Of a DNA stretch of 54,037 nucleotides, positions 45,612-53,859 are shown one piece after another. Position numbers and translations under genes: made by a program. The notes under the pieces were generated by a model, which was not told the DNA's origin, searched no databases, and was given only the letters and a program-made list of their open reading frames with translations. How positions within the stretch are numbered: position 1 is the first letter of the stretch; each line of letters opens with the position of its first letter. Location: contig DAOUAM010000001.1 in NCBI GenBank assembly GCA_034433305.1, positions 1 through 54,037 on the forward strand. The letters are read 5' to 3'. Source of the DNA: DAOUAM01 sp034433305 (GTDB lineage: Bacteria; Chloroflexota; Dehalococcoidia; Lucifugimonadales; DAOUAM01).

Positions 45612-47177
45612 CTAGTGGGCGCCTCCCTGCCGGGCGATGCGTTGCACCGACGCCCGTAGCTCCTCCAGAGTGAAGGGCTTGGCGAGCATCGGGCTGCCCG
45701 TCGCGGCTATGAAGTCCTGGGTCGTCATGTCCGTGGTGTCGCCGGTCACGAACAGGACCCTGGACGCGGCGTTGCCTGGAAGCTGCCGTATATAGTCGAA
45801 GATCTGTGTGCCCTTGACCCCCGGCATCTTGACGTCCAGCAGTATCACGTCGTACTTGCCCAGGTCGCTTCTGGTGATGACCTCGTCGCCACTGGTCGCG
45901 ATATCCACCACGTGGCCGTCCTCGGCCAGGAACCGGGCCAGAAGCTCAGACACTGCTGGCTCGTCATCCACTACCAGCGCCCGCAGCCTGCGGGGCGCTC
46001 TGGTCAGTGGCGCGCTCACCTCCTGTCCTGGCGGCGGCCCGATGATGGGCAATTCCAGGATGAATGTGGCGCCCTGCCCTGGCTTGCTCTCTGCCCGAAT
46101 GGTGCCGCCATGCTCGTGGACAATGCCATAGCAGATGCTCAGGCCCAGTCCGGTGCCCCTGCCCACGTCCTTGGTGGTAAAAAAGGGGTCAAATATCTTG
46201 GCCAGGTGCTCCGGCGCTATCCCGGGGCCGTTGTCTGAGAAGGAGATGCACAGCCTGTCTCCTGCCCGGGCAACGTCCACGGTGAGCTGGCCTCCTCCGT
46301 GGGCATCAGTCATGAACTGCTCGGCGTTGGTGATGATGTTGAGAAAGACCTGCTCCATCTGGTGCTCGTCGGCCATGGTGGAGGGCACATTGTCGGCCAC
46401 GTTCAGGACGGCCTGAATGTTGCTGACCCGGAACTCGTAAGACCGGAACTCCAGTATCCTGCGAAGGGTAGCGACCAGGTCCGTGTACTGCTTGCGGGGC
46501 TTGTGCCTGCGGGCAAAGGACTGGAGGTTGGCGACAATCTTGGAGGCCCGCTGGGCCTCGGCAAGTATCTTCTCCAGGTCTTGCCTGACCGAAGGCTCAA
46601 GCTCGCGCCGCAGGACAAGCTGGGCGAAGCCCATGACCGCGGCCAGGGGGTTGTTGATCTCGTGGGCGATGCCGGCGGCCATCTCGCCCACCGATACCAG
46701 CCTGCTGGCCTCCATGACCTGGAGTTGGCGGCGCTTCCACTCGGTAATCTCATCGAAGGTCACCAGCAGCCCTTCGACCTGGCCGTGCAGCCTGGACACG
46801 CCCACGAGGAACTGGCGCTCCTCGCCACCTCCGATGGCGCAACTGAACTCTATCTCTCGCACCGCCTCGTCGGACACGAGGCCCTGCCTGACGATGGCGT
46901 CCATGCGCTCGTCGGGCACCACGTCGGTAATGACCGGCTGGCCGGCCACCATCTCGGGCGTGAGACGAAAGATGTTCAGGAAGTACTGGTTGCAGCGTAT
47001 GATCCGGCGTGCGCTGTCCAGCACCAGCAGTGGGTGATGTATGTTGGCGATGATGGACTCGTTCAGCGCGTCAGCCGCGCCAGGGCCATTGCGCCAGTCG
47101 GCGGTGCCGCCATCCGCCGGCCGGGCCGAGTCGCTCTGCTCCGGGCCACTGGCCGAAGCCTTGCTAAGCTTGCTCAT
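45612..47177 (-). CDS. Soluble PAS hybrid histidine kinase
   Basis: 521 residues without membrane segments. PAS domain at ~35-150 (NESIIANIHHPLLVLDSARRIIRCNQYFLNIFRLTPEMVAGQPV), HisKA with the phosphorylatable His in GEMAAGIAHEINNPLAAVMGFAQLVL, HATPase_c with N box QVFLNIITNAEQF and G boxes SDNGPGIAPEHLAKIFDPFFTT and GRGTGLGLSICYGIVHEHGG, then a C-terminal receiver (residues ~395-515) with an intact Asp in YDVILLDVKMPG. Placed 23 nt after the acidic protein gene in the archaellum operon, it is a likely regulator of archaellum expression or function, perhaps through the pseudo-receiver. Confidence 0.92.
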   Translation of the reverse strand: MSKLSKASASGPEQSDSARPADGGTADWRNGPGAADALNESIIANIHHPLLVLDSARRIIRCNQYFLNIFRLTPEMVAGQPVITDVVPDERMDAIVRQGLVSDEAVREIEFSCAIGGGEERQFLVGVSRLHGQVEGLLVTFDEITEWKRRQLQVMEASRLVSVGEMAAGIAHEINNPLAAVMGFAQLVLRRELEPSVRQDLEKILAEAQRASKIVANLQSFARRHKPRKQYTDLVATLRRILEFRSYEFRVSNIQAVLNVADNVPSTMADEHQMEQVFLNIITNAEQFMTDAHGGGQLTVDVARAGDRLCISFSDNGPGIAPEHLAKIFDPFFTTKDVGRGTGLGLSICYGIVHEHGGTIRAESKPGQGATFILELPIIGPPPGQEVSAPLTRAPRRLRALVVDDEPAVSELLARFLAEDGHVVDIATSGDEVITRSDLGKYDVILLDVKMPGVKGTQIFDYIRQLPGNAASRVLFVTGDTTDMTTQDFIAATGSPMLAKPFTLEELRASVQRIARQGGAH

Positions 47178-47200
47178 TCTTAATTTCCTTTGCTGGGGAG

Positions 47201-47632
47201 CTACCTGGGGGCCTTTGATATCTGACGCAGCCTGGCTGCAATGCCTCTGGCCTGGGCCAGCAGGGCTGACATGTCTATCTCCTCAAGGTCCCTGGTCACG
47301 GCAGACATGTCGGTGTCCTCTTCCTGCTCAGACTTGAAGATGTCCATCAGGTCGTCCGAGTCATCGGCTGTGGAGGCCGCCGTGGGCTGGGGCGGGGCCT
47401 TCTCGGCTACCGGGGCCTGTGGGGCAGCGGCCTGCTCCTCCTTTTCCTCGCCCTTGCGGGAGGTAAGGTACTGGTCCAGCAGGGCCAGTTCCTTTTCTCG
47501 CTCTTGCTCAGGCCCTAGATTATTGCCTGGGATGCTTACCTGTTCCAGCGAATTTACCGTCTCGTCCGCGCCAATCTCCGCCGGCTGTTCCTCGGCGTCC
47601 CCCTTGCGGCGGACTCTCTTCAGCAGTCCCAT
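47201..47632 (-). CDS. Acidic hypothetical protein in the archaellum operon
   Basis: 143 residues from the ATG at 47632, with AAGGAGG upstream. A basic N-terminus (MGLLKRVRRKGD) is followed by an acidic, Pro/Ala-rich, probably disordered middle. A C-terminal helical region reads DDLMDIFKSEQEEDTDMSAVTRDLEEIDMSALLAQARGIAARLRQISK. No family recognised. It lies between arlJ and the kinase with gaps of 22 and 23 nt. The DLMDIFKSE and DMSALL short motifs resemble peptide docking sites, so it may tether regulators to the motor. That is inference from composition and place only. Confidence 0.7.
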   Translation of the reverse strand: MGLLKRVRRKGDAEEQPAEIGADETVNSLEQVSIPGNNLGPEQEREKELALLDQYLTSRKGEEKEEQAAAPQAPVAEKAPPQPTAASTADDSDDLMDIFKSEQEEDTDMSAVTRDLEEIDMSALLAQARGIAARLRQISKAPR

Positions 47633-47654
47633 TGTCTTGAGACCTCCTTGTCCT

Positions 47655-49223
47655 TTAGTTGGTGCCTTCCACGATGGAGGCGAAAATGGAGTGGGCAAAT
47701 ACGGGCACCAGCAGCATGAGCAGACCAGAGACGGCCATCATGATGGCCAGGCTATAGACCAGCTTGAGATTGTGCCCGCCGTCGGCGGCCTTGGGCGCGT
47801 AGGCGTTGGCGCCCGTCAGCACAAAGACCACCGCTGTGACCATGAAGTTAACAAGCTGCATGTCTATGTTGCCGAAGGCGAACATATCGCTTATGGCAAG
47901 GCCGGAGTTGGAAAGCTCCACGCTGGAAGCGTCCTGGAGCGCGGCGGAGCTTTCCGTTATCTTCATGCTGAACAGGCCGATAATCTCGACAATGAACAGC
48001 AGCAGGCCGACCATGGCCGCGTGTAGCGGCAGGACCACCCAGCGGAAGGTGGACGCCACCAGCGCCCGCGAGGCCCTCATGAAGGCGATGCGAGAGGCGA
48101 AGAAAGATGCGGCGTTGCCAATTTTGGCCGGGTCACCGCCCAGGCTGAGGGCGTCCCAGAACATCTTGACTGTCCGCTCGATGAGCTCGCTGCCCGTCTC
48201 GTTGACCAGGGCCTTCCAGCACAGGTCAGGGGCAATGCCGGCGCGCAGCCTGTGACGAAGGCGCGTCATTTCGGGCATGAGCGAGCCCATGGACCTGCGG
48301 TCCACCTTGCCCAGCGCCTCGGTTATGGTGGTGCCCACGGCGGACGTGACCCCGCCCAGCACGCGGACGACGGCGGGAATGTCGCTATCCAAGTCCTTTA
48401 TCCGCTTGTCGTCCCTGCTGATGAGGTAGCCAGGCACGAACAGGAAGGCGGCCCCCACCAGCATCACTACCCCCAGAGGTAGCTTCAGCATGAACATGAC
48501 GGCGCAGACGGTGACGCATATGGGCAGGACCAGCCTGAAAGTCTTCATGGCCTGCACCTGAAGCCTGGAGCTGGGGCCTGAAGCCCTGGTCTTGATCTCC
48601 CGTGGGGCGCTGGCATAGATAACCCACGCGCCAAAGCAGGAGGCCATGACCATGGCAAAGCCCAGGCCCAGGACAAAGGCCTTGCCCACGTCGTAGATCA
48701 TCATGGAGATAATAGCCACAATGACGATGAGGCCCGAGGCCACGATGAGCGTCACGTAGGCGTCCGTCCACTTCTTGAGGGACTCCACGTCACGCTCGTA
48801 CTGGTTGCCGTAGGTCTCGCCAATGATCTCGGCCTCCCGCTGCAGGAAATCTGCCTCGCCCTCGCCGGAGGCCAGGGAGCCGGACATGCGCAGCAGCAGG
48901 CTCCGCACATCGGGTTCCCTGGTCTTCTCGGCCACCATGCGGCAGGCCTGGGAGTAGTCAATGTTCAGCTTCTTGGCCAGAGTGTTGATGTTCCGGAAGT
49001 AGCCGGAGGAAGAGTAAGGCAACTGGGCGGCGTACTGGAATAGCTCGGCGCGGGTGACGCCGGCCGTGGCTACCGCCGACATGTAGGAGAGCTGGGCGAA
49101 AAGGTCGAACTGCAGCGTCCGGGTGCTGGGGCTGCTCTGCCTGGCCCTGGGCTTCTCCTGGGCGCTGTCTTCCCTAGAAGACACCCTCTCTCTGAGCTTT
49201 CGCAATGACCCTGTAAAATTCAT
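47655..49223 (-). CDS. arlJ: Archaellum membrane platform protein ArlJ (FlaJ)
   Basis: 522-residue polytopic protein of the TadB/PilC/FlaJ superfamily, of archaeal FlaJ length and plan. Membrane segments lie near TDAYVTLIVASGLIVIVAIISMMIY, VLGLGFAMVMASCFGAWVIY, LPICVTVCAVMFM, GVVMLVGAAFLFVPGYLI, WVVLPLHAAMVGLLLFIVEIIGLF, NFMVTAVVFVLTGANAY and LAIMMAVSGLLMLLVPVFAHSIF. Cytoplasmic loops contain DLDSDIPAVVRVLGGVTSAVGTTITEALG and FWDALSLGGDPAKIGNAASFFASRI. It should be the membrane base of the archaellum and the target of ArlI. The ATG at 49223 (AAGGA upstream) overlaps the end of arlI by 50 nt; a GTG at 49184 is a shorter option. Confidence 0.9.
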   Translation of the reverse strand: MNFTGSLRKLRERVSSREDSAQEKPRARQSSPSTRTLQFDLFAQLSYMSAVATAGVTRAELFQYAAQLPYSSSGYFRNINTLAKKLNIDYSQACRMVAEKTREPDVRSLLLRMSGSLASGEGEADFLQREAEIIGETYGNQYERDVESLKKWTDAYVTLIVASGLIVIVAIISMMIYDVGKAFVLGLGFAMVMASCFGAWVIYASAPREIKTRASGPSSRLQVQAMKTFRLVLPICVTVCAVMFMLKLPLGVVMLVGAAFLFVPGYLISRDDKRIKDLDSDIPAVVRVLGGVTSAVGTTITEALGKVDRRSMGSLMPEMTRLRHRLRAGIAPDLCWKALVNETGSELIERTVKMFWDALSLGGDPAKIGNAASFFASRIAFMRASRALVASTFRWVVLPLHAAMVGLLLFIVEIIGLFSMKITESSAALQDASSVELSNSGLAISDMFAFGNIDMQLVNFMVTAVVFVLTGANAYAPKAADGGHNLKLVYSLAIMMAVSGLLMLLVPVFAHSIFASIVEGTN

Positions 49224-50913
49224 GGTAGTCCTTGACGCCATTCTGGGCGAGCTTCTCCAGGATGCGCGCCCGGCGTTTCACCAGGGAATAGACCTGCCTC
49301 TTCTTCTCCGGCGGTATGCCCCTCCTGGGCGCTATCTTCTGCTCCAGAATGTAGCTGTTCATCTCCCCCAGGAACTCGAAGCTGTCCGTCACCGGGTTCC
49401 AGCGGAACACCTCGGTGAAGGAGAAGGAGTCGGAGGAGGAGTCGTAGCCGATAATCTCGGCGATGCTCAGCGCCCGGCGGCCCAGCTTGCCGTTGGGCAG
49501 CCTGACAGCGCTCTGTATGACCACGATGTTCAGGTTGTCCACGTAGGTCTTGGGCACGTTGATGGGGCTGCCCGTGAGCCTCTGAATGAGCTTCTGGACC
49601 GAGGAGGCATGGAAGGTAGCCATGCAGGAGTGGCCCGTCTGCATGGCCTGGAAGGCAATCAGGCCTTCCTCACCACGGATCTCGCCGATGATGATCTCAT
49701 TGGGGCGCTGGCGCAGGGCTGCCTTCAGCAGGTCGAACATGCCCACGCCCGAGTTGGTCTCGCCGGGTTTGGCGGCGCGCGTTACCTCTCGCGTCCAGTT
49801 GGGGTGCGGCACCTGTAGCTCCGGCGTGTCCTCGATGGACACGATCTTGGCCTCCGGGTGGATAAAGACCGTCAGGGCATTGAGCAGTGTCGTCTTGCCG
49901 GAGGCCGTCTCGCCGGAGACGAACATGTTCATGCCTTCGCCGATGCAGAGCGAAAGGTAGGCCGCCATCATGTAGTCTATGCTGCCGAACTCCACCAGTT
50001 GCAGGACGCTCAGGGGCGTGTCCGCGAATTTCCTGATGGTGAAGTTGCTGCCCCGCTTGGAGACATCGCCGCCATAGACGATGTTGATCCTGGAGCCGTC
50101 AGGCAGGGTAGCGTCCACGATCGGGCTGCGGAAGGTGACAGGTTTCTTGATGCGCTCCGACAGCCTAAGCACGAACTCGTCCAGCTCGTCGTGGGACGAG
50201 AACTCGAAGGCGGTGCGCAGGCTCTTGAAGACCTTGTGCTCGACAAAGAGCGCGCCCAGGCCGCTGCAACTGATATCCTCGATGTTGGTGTCCCTGATGA
50301 GCGGTTCCAGGACGCCCATCCCCAGCTTGTCCCTGGTCATGATGTACTTGACCACCTTGAGGTCACGCTCGCTCAAGGCGAGGCCATTGGCGTGGCCCCG
50401 GCGCAGCAGCTTGCGCAGGAAGCCGCGGAAGCCGTTCTCCTCGTTGGGCTGGGCGCGGCAAATGCGCTCCAGCAGGTCCTCCAGGACGGTTCGCTGCTGC
50501 TCGGGCGTCTCTGCTCCCTCAAACTCCATGGCGTAGTCCAGCAGCTTCATCTCGATGCTGTGGAGCAGCTTCTCCTGGTCAATGCCGTGGCTCAGCTTCG
50601 GCTCGACCGGGATATAGTAGTCCCGCCCGCCCCTGGGGTCTTCCATAACGTGTATGTAGATACCGCCATCCACCGGGTAGATCAGGTTCAGGTTTTTCTT
50701 GTCCCTTAGCTTGCCGGAAAGCCTGGGATAGTACTCCGGTATGCCGATCTCCTTTATGGGGAGCAGGTGCAGGTACTCCAGAAGGTAAACGCTCTCCCTG
50801 GTAGTCTCCTGCATGGGCGCCGGGAGCATTTTGAAGAGCGCGCAGCTAAACGGGTCACCGTCATGGACCTTCTGTGTTTCATCTACCGCAAAAGGCAGCG
50901 TGAATATCGGCAT
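49174..50913 (-). CDS. arlI: Archaellum motor/assembly ATPase ArlI (FlaI)
   Basis: 579-residue secretion-superfamily ATPase closest in architecture to archaeal FlaI. The N-terminal domain reads ESVYLLEYLHLLPIKEIGIPEYYPRL and DPLIRDTNIEDISCSG-like GVLEPLIRDTNIEDISCSGLG. Then SRINIVYGGDVSKRGSNFTIRKFADTPLSVLQLVEFGSID, Walker A GETASGKT (334-341), SIEDTPELQVPHPNW (Asp box), Walker B EIIIGEIRG (406-414) and the His box QTGHSCMATFHASS. ArlI hexamers power assembly and rotation. It contrasts with Tad-type TadA in the N-terminal region and in its ArlH, ArlG and ArlF partners. Confidence 0.93.
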   Translation of the reverse strand: MPIFTLPFAVDETQKVHDGDPFSCALFKMLPAPMQETTRESVYLLEYLHLLPIKEIGIPEYYPRLSGKLRDKKNLNLIYPVDGGIYIHVMEDPRGGRDYYIPVEPKLSHGIDQEKLLHSIEMKLLDYAMEFEGAETPEQQRTVLEDLLERICRAQPNEENGFRGFLRKLLRRGHANGLALSERDLKVVKYIMTRDKLGMGVLEPLIRDTNIEDISCSGLGALFVEHKVFKSLRTAFEFSSHDELDEFVLRLSERIKKPVTFRSPIVDATLPDGSRINIVYGGDVSKRGSNFTIRKFADTPLSVLQLVEFGSIDYMMAAYLSLCIGEGMNMFVSGETASGKTTLLNALTVFIHPEAKIVSIEDTPELQVPHPNWTREVTRAAKPGETNSGVGMFDLLKAALRQRPNEIIIGEIRGEEGLIAFQAMQTGHSCMATFHASSVQKLIQRLTGSPINVPKTYVDNLNIVVIQSAVRLPNGKLGRRALSIAEIIGYDSSSDSFSFTEVFRWNPVTDSFEFLGEMNSYILEQKIAPRRGIPPEKKRQVYSLVKRRARILEKLAQNGVKDYHEFYRVIAKAQREGVF

Positions 50914-50952
50914 AGCCCCCCAGCCACGACTTCTGAATCGAGTCGTCCATTG

Positions 50953-51693
50953 CTAGACGCTCACTTTGGATACGGGGATGATGCGCATCCCCAGCATAGG
51001 CTCCACGTCGAAGCTTATGATGTTGCCGGTGCTCATCTCGGCGCCCCGCACCTTGGCCACCTCCAGCACCTTGAGCAGGCGGTCACCTACCTCCTCTGTG
51101 CGCAGCCGCAGGTGGGCGTCGCACATGGAGCGGACCCTGCCCAGCTCCGCCTCACCGAAGGCGTAGGAGTTGACGACATTGACGATGCTCATGCCTTCGT
51201 CGCAGAAGTGCTTGCAGGTCTCGAAGTAGGTCATAGTGTCCTCGATGGAGGTATGGGTGATGAAGGTCGTGAGCGAGTCCACTATGACCAGGGCGGCATC
51301 CTGGTGCCGGGGCAGGTCGCTCAGCAGTATCTTGAACACGTCAACCGGGCTGAGCTGTGCCTTGGACGCCATGATGGGGAAGACCCTCAGCTTGCCCAGA
51401 AGCAGGAAGTCGGTAATGTCCAGGCTCAGGCTGTTCATCTGGCGCACGAAGCTCTTGACAGTATTCTCGGTGGTATACAGGACCACCCTGAAGCCGTCGT
51501 ACAGCGAGCCCCAGATCATTTGCTGGGTCAGGACGGACTTGCCCGAGTCGGACTCGCCCTCGATGAGGATCATGGAGCCCAGGGGAATGCCCCCACCCAT
51601 CTTCTTGTCTATCTCCTGGTTGCCAGTAGATATGACCCTGGCCTTGGCCTTCTGGCTTTCCCCATCTTCCAGTTCAAAATCGAGGTCTGGCAT
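50953..51693 (-). CDS. arlH: Archaellum regulator ATPase ArlH (FlaH)
   Basis: 246-residue RecA/KaiC-like protein. ISTGNQEIDKKMGGGIPLGSMILIEGESDSGKSVLTQQ contains Walker A GESDSGKS (46-53). Walker B is ALVIVDSLTTF (134-144), followed by LKVLEVAKVRGAEMSTGNIISFDVEPMLGMRIIPVSKVSV. The KxxGGGIPxGS and GMRIIPVSKV stretches are hallmark FlaH features and separate it from KaiC and RadA. ArlH binds ATP and caps ArlI. Its presence is the strongest sign of an archaellum rather than a Tad or type IV pilus. AGGAGG precedes the ATG; the arlI start is 39 nt beyond its stop. Confidence 0.95.
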   Translation of the reverse strand: MPDLDFELEDGESQKAKARVISTGNQEIDKKMGGGIPLGSMILIEGESDSGKSVLTQQMIWGSLYDGFRVVLYTTENTVKSFVRQMNSLSLDITDFLLLGKLRVFPIMASKAQLSPVDVFKILLSDLPRHQDAALVIVDSLTTFITHTSIEDTMTYFETCKHFCDEGMSIVNVVNSYAFGEAELGRVRSMCDAHLRLRTEEVGDRLLKVLEVAKVRGAEMSTGNIISFDVEPMLGMRIIPVSKVSV

Positions 51694-51701
51694 GGTTCCT
51701 C

Positions 51702-52238
51702 CTATCGTGAGAAAGGCGCCGACACGGTGAAGCCGTTGGCGGCACCTATGGTGGCGAGGTTGTCCGTCTGCACCGGTATGGCGGGAGTCACGTTAATGCG
51801 TATGATTATCTCCTCGCCCGGGTTGAGTATGTCGGGGTCATAGACTTCTGGCTCCTGGGTGCTGGCGTCCAGGTAAATGCCCCGGACGGTCCACTGGCCA
51901 TTGGCTGGCGTGGGAGAGCTGGTGTGGGAAAACCAGTCAATGACCAGGCCCGAGTTGCCCGAGACCTGGTAGTACTGGACCACCACGTCCCAGTCGGCGA
52001 AGTCGGCCAGGGCAGTCTGCCCCGAGTTGCGGAGAGAGATGTCTATGTCGGCGCCCGCGCCGGCTATGTCCGCCGTGAGCAGCGTAAGCTCGGTCCTTGT
52101 CTGTTCGGTCGTCCGGTCTTTCATCTCTTCCCACGCTAGCGCCAGCCCATTGGCCGACAGCAGGGCGGCGCGAGTAAGAGTCAACGCGCCGCCCATGATC
52201 AGCGCGATGGCAAAAATAGCCGTCACTACGTTGGCCAA
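51702..52238 (-). CDS. arlF: Archaellum stator-like protein ArlF (FlaF)
   Basis: 178 residues: one N-terminal membrane helix (VVTAIFAIALIMGGALTLTRAALLS) then a beta-rich domain (DIDISLRNSGQTALADFADWDVVVQYYQ, WTVRGIYLDASTQEPEVYDPDILNPGEEIIIRINVTP). This immunoglobulin-like arrangement with a LRNSGQT-like conserved turn matches ArlF/ArlG proteins, which anchor the motor to the envelope. Which of this and the next gene is F and which is G is inferred from order. The start is TTG at 52238 with a modest Shine-Dalgarno. It is 8 nt from arlH. Confidence 0.75.
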   Translation of the reverse strand: MANVVTAIFAIALIMGGALTLTRAALLSANGLALAWEEMKDRTTEQTRTELTLLTADIAGAGADIDISLRNSGQTALADFADWDVVVQYYQVSGNSGLVIDWFSHTSSPTPANGQWTVRGIYLDASTQEPEVYDPDILNPGEEIIIRINVTPAIPVQTDNLATIGAANGFTVSAPFSR

Positions 52239-52274
52239 TTTCGCCTGCCCTGCCCATGGTACCCAGGGAGCGCC

Positions 52275-52775
52275 CTAGATGCTGAAGAGGGCCTCATCGG
52301 ATACACCGTTGGGCGCTATAACCTTGACGTAGTAGGTCCCCGAAGGCTCCGGCGTGCTGGTCTCATAGGTGACCGTTATCTTCAGGGTCGCCTTGGGCCC
52401 CCACTCGGTGTCGTTCTCGATGCTCTCCATCCACCTGGGATAGACAGTGCCGTCCACCTCGCTCTGGTGCGGGACACGCACAAACTCGCCTGTCTGTCCA
52501 AGGAACACGTCCACGTCTGTTACTGAAAATATCCTGGTATCGCCTACGTTCTTGACCCACACAAATATGTCAAACTTACCGTTGCCGTTGGTATCGCTGA
52601 AATCCCCATCGGCATCCACCTCCGCTGCCGTGTGGATGATTTCGATGTCGCTCTTGAGGCGGTCGTCCACCTTGCCGCTGGCAGTAATGACGGCGCTGGA
52701 GCTACGCGTTAGCGCGGGGTAGATGGCGTTGATTATGGCCACGGCGCTGGCTATACCAGCGACCGTCAGCATCAT
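52275..52775 (-). CDS. arlG: Archaellum stator-like protein ArlG (FlaG)
   Basis: 166 residues from the ATG at 52775. An archaellin-like N-terminal hydrophobic helix (MMLTVAGIASAVAIINAIYPAL) is followed by VDDRLKSDIEIIHTAAEVD, close to the archaeal FlaG phrase with LKTDIEII, and a beta domain (FDIFVWVKNVGDTRIFSVTDVDVFLG, GPKATLKITVTYE). The frame stays open upstream as ...INTAITTMMLTV, which resembles the FlaG N-terminus better. An ATT at 52796, eight nt after GGAGG, could be the true rare start and would overlap the preceding gene by 16 nt. ArlG filaments with ArlF form the stator. Confidence 0.82.
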   Translation of the reverse strand: MMLTVAGIASAVAIINAIYPALTRSSSAVITASGKVDDRLKSDIEIIHTAAEVDADGDFSDTNGNGKFDIFVWVKNVGDTRIFSVTDVDVFLGQTGEFVRVPHQSEVDGTVYPRWMESIENDTEWGPKATLKITVTYETSTPEPSGTYYVKVIAPNGVSDEALFSI

Positions 52776-52780
52776 GGTCG

Positions 52781-53842
52781 TTATGGCTGTATTAATGGCG
52801 ATTCCTCCAGGCTGTCCTGCAGGAGGAACGACATGAGCCGGGCATCGGTGGAGGCGTTCCCCAGCAGGCCCTCCAGTTGGGCAAGCACCGACACCATCTG
52901 CCTGGCTGAAATGGCGTGTCCTCCCTCCTTGTTGTCGAAAAGCTGGACAAAGCTCAGCAGCACTTCCCTGTGGTCCGCCGAAAGCCTGCCAGTCTTCTGA
53001 GAGAGTTCAATGAGCGTCTCCAGGTTCGTCCGCCCGACCCTCCTGAGCACCTTGTCCGTCCACTGCGCCAGCCCGGCGATGGTGACCAGGTCAAAGCCAT
53101 CGCGTTTCCTGGCCGCGCCACGGGGGGCCTTATCAGCAGGCCTGGCGCTGGCCTCGGCGCGTTCCACATCCGGGCGGCTTTCTCTGCTCCCGCCAGCCTC
53201 GCCTACGGGGCTGTAGTCGGCCTCAGCGTGTTCAGGGCCTGGCTGGCCCTCCTGGGACCTGCTGGGGTGGTGCCGGAACTGAATACCTGGCCCCATGCTG
53301 GCGCCCACCACAAAGGGCTGCTGTCCTGGCTGGTGGCCGCCGTCCCCCTGTCCGGTTGCACGGCCACCGCCCAGGCTGGGGCCAGCCTGGGCGGTGCGGT
53401 ACGGGTCTGGCTCGGCGCTGCTGGCGTGCGCAGCGCCACCATGCCTGGGGGCCTGTGGCCCTGAGATGTAGGACTCCTGCTGCGCCGGGGCTTCGGAGGC
53501 CGGCGGTGCGGGCGCCGGCCTGTACTGCTCAGCCCTGGGGCCGGCGGCGCTTTCCTGGCCCGGCACGGGCGTACTGGCTACGGGACTGGCGGGAGGCGTT
53601 TCCTCGGCGGTGCCTGGCCTTTCGACAGCGTCCACGGCCAGCGTGGAGATGGCAGGCTGCGTGCTGACCACATGCTCAGGTGCATCGCGCTTCTGGCCAG
53701 CGGCAAAGCCCGAGGCGGTAATGGTGAAGGGGTTCTGAGCATTGAGCACATGCTCCTGAATCTCCAGAAGCACCTGCTTTATTTCGTTCTTCAGGAGCTT
53801 GAGGTCGCTCTCTAGCTGCTCAACCCTGTTGTTGGAGTCCAT
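52781..53842 (-). CDS. ArlCDE-like scaffold protein (FlaD/E domain)
   Basis: 353 residues: N-terminal coiled coil (~5-35, RVEQLESDLKLLKNEIKQVLLEIQEHVL), a long Pro/Ala/Gly/Ser-rich disordered linker (~40-255), and a C-terminal domain (~258-345) DLVTIAGLAQWTDKVLRRVGRTNLETLIELSQKTGRLSADHREVLLSFVQLF. The last resembles the archaeal FlaD/FlaE motif (W..x..VG..NL...L..Y...G.I). In Euryarchaeota ArlC, D and E form the cytosolic ring that links the motor to CheF. Here one protein seems to do this, with an unusually long linker. It is the first gene of the operon, directly after the promoter/operator. Assignment depends on the C-terminal domain and the context. Confidence 0.75.
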   Translation of the reverse strand: MDSNNRVEQLESDLKLLKNEIKQVLLEIQEHVLNAQNPFTITASGFAAGQKRDAPEHVVSTQPAISTLAVDAVERPGTAEETPPASPVASTPVPGQESAAGPRAEQYRPAPAPPASEAPAQQESYISGPQAPRHGGAAHASSAEPDPYRTAQAGPSLGGGRATGQGDGGHQPGQQPFVVGASMGPGIQFRHHPSRSQEGQPGPEHAEADYSPVGEAGGSRESRPDVERAEASARPADKAPRGAARKRDGFDLVTIAGLAQWTDKVLRRVGRTNLETLIELSQKTGRLSADHREVLLSFVQLFDNKEGGHAISARQMVSVLAQLEGLLGNASTDARLMSFLLQDSLEESPLIQP

Positions 53843-53859
53843 GGTCCCCCCTGGCGGAC

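Noticed and set aside
47655..50913. Tad or type IV pilus ATPase/platform pair
   Set aside because: Linked ArlH, ArlF and ArlG genes and the FlaI-type N-terminal domain point to an archaellum; no prepilins, TadZ or TadC second platform gene are present.
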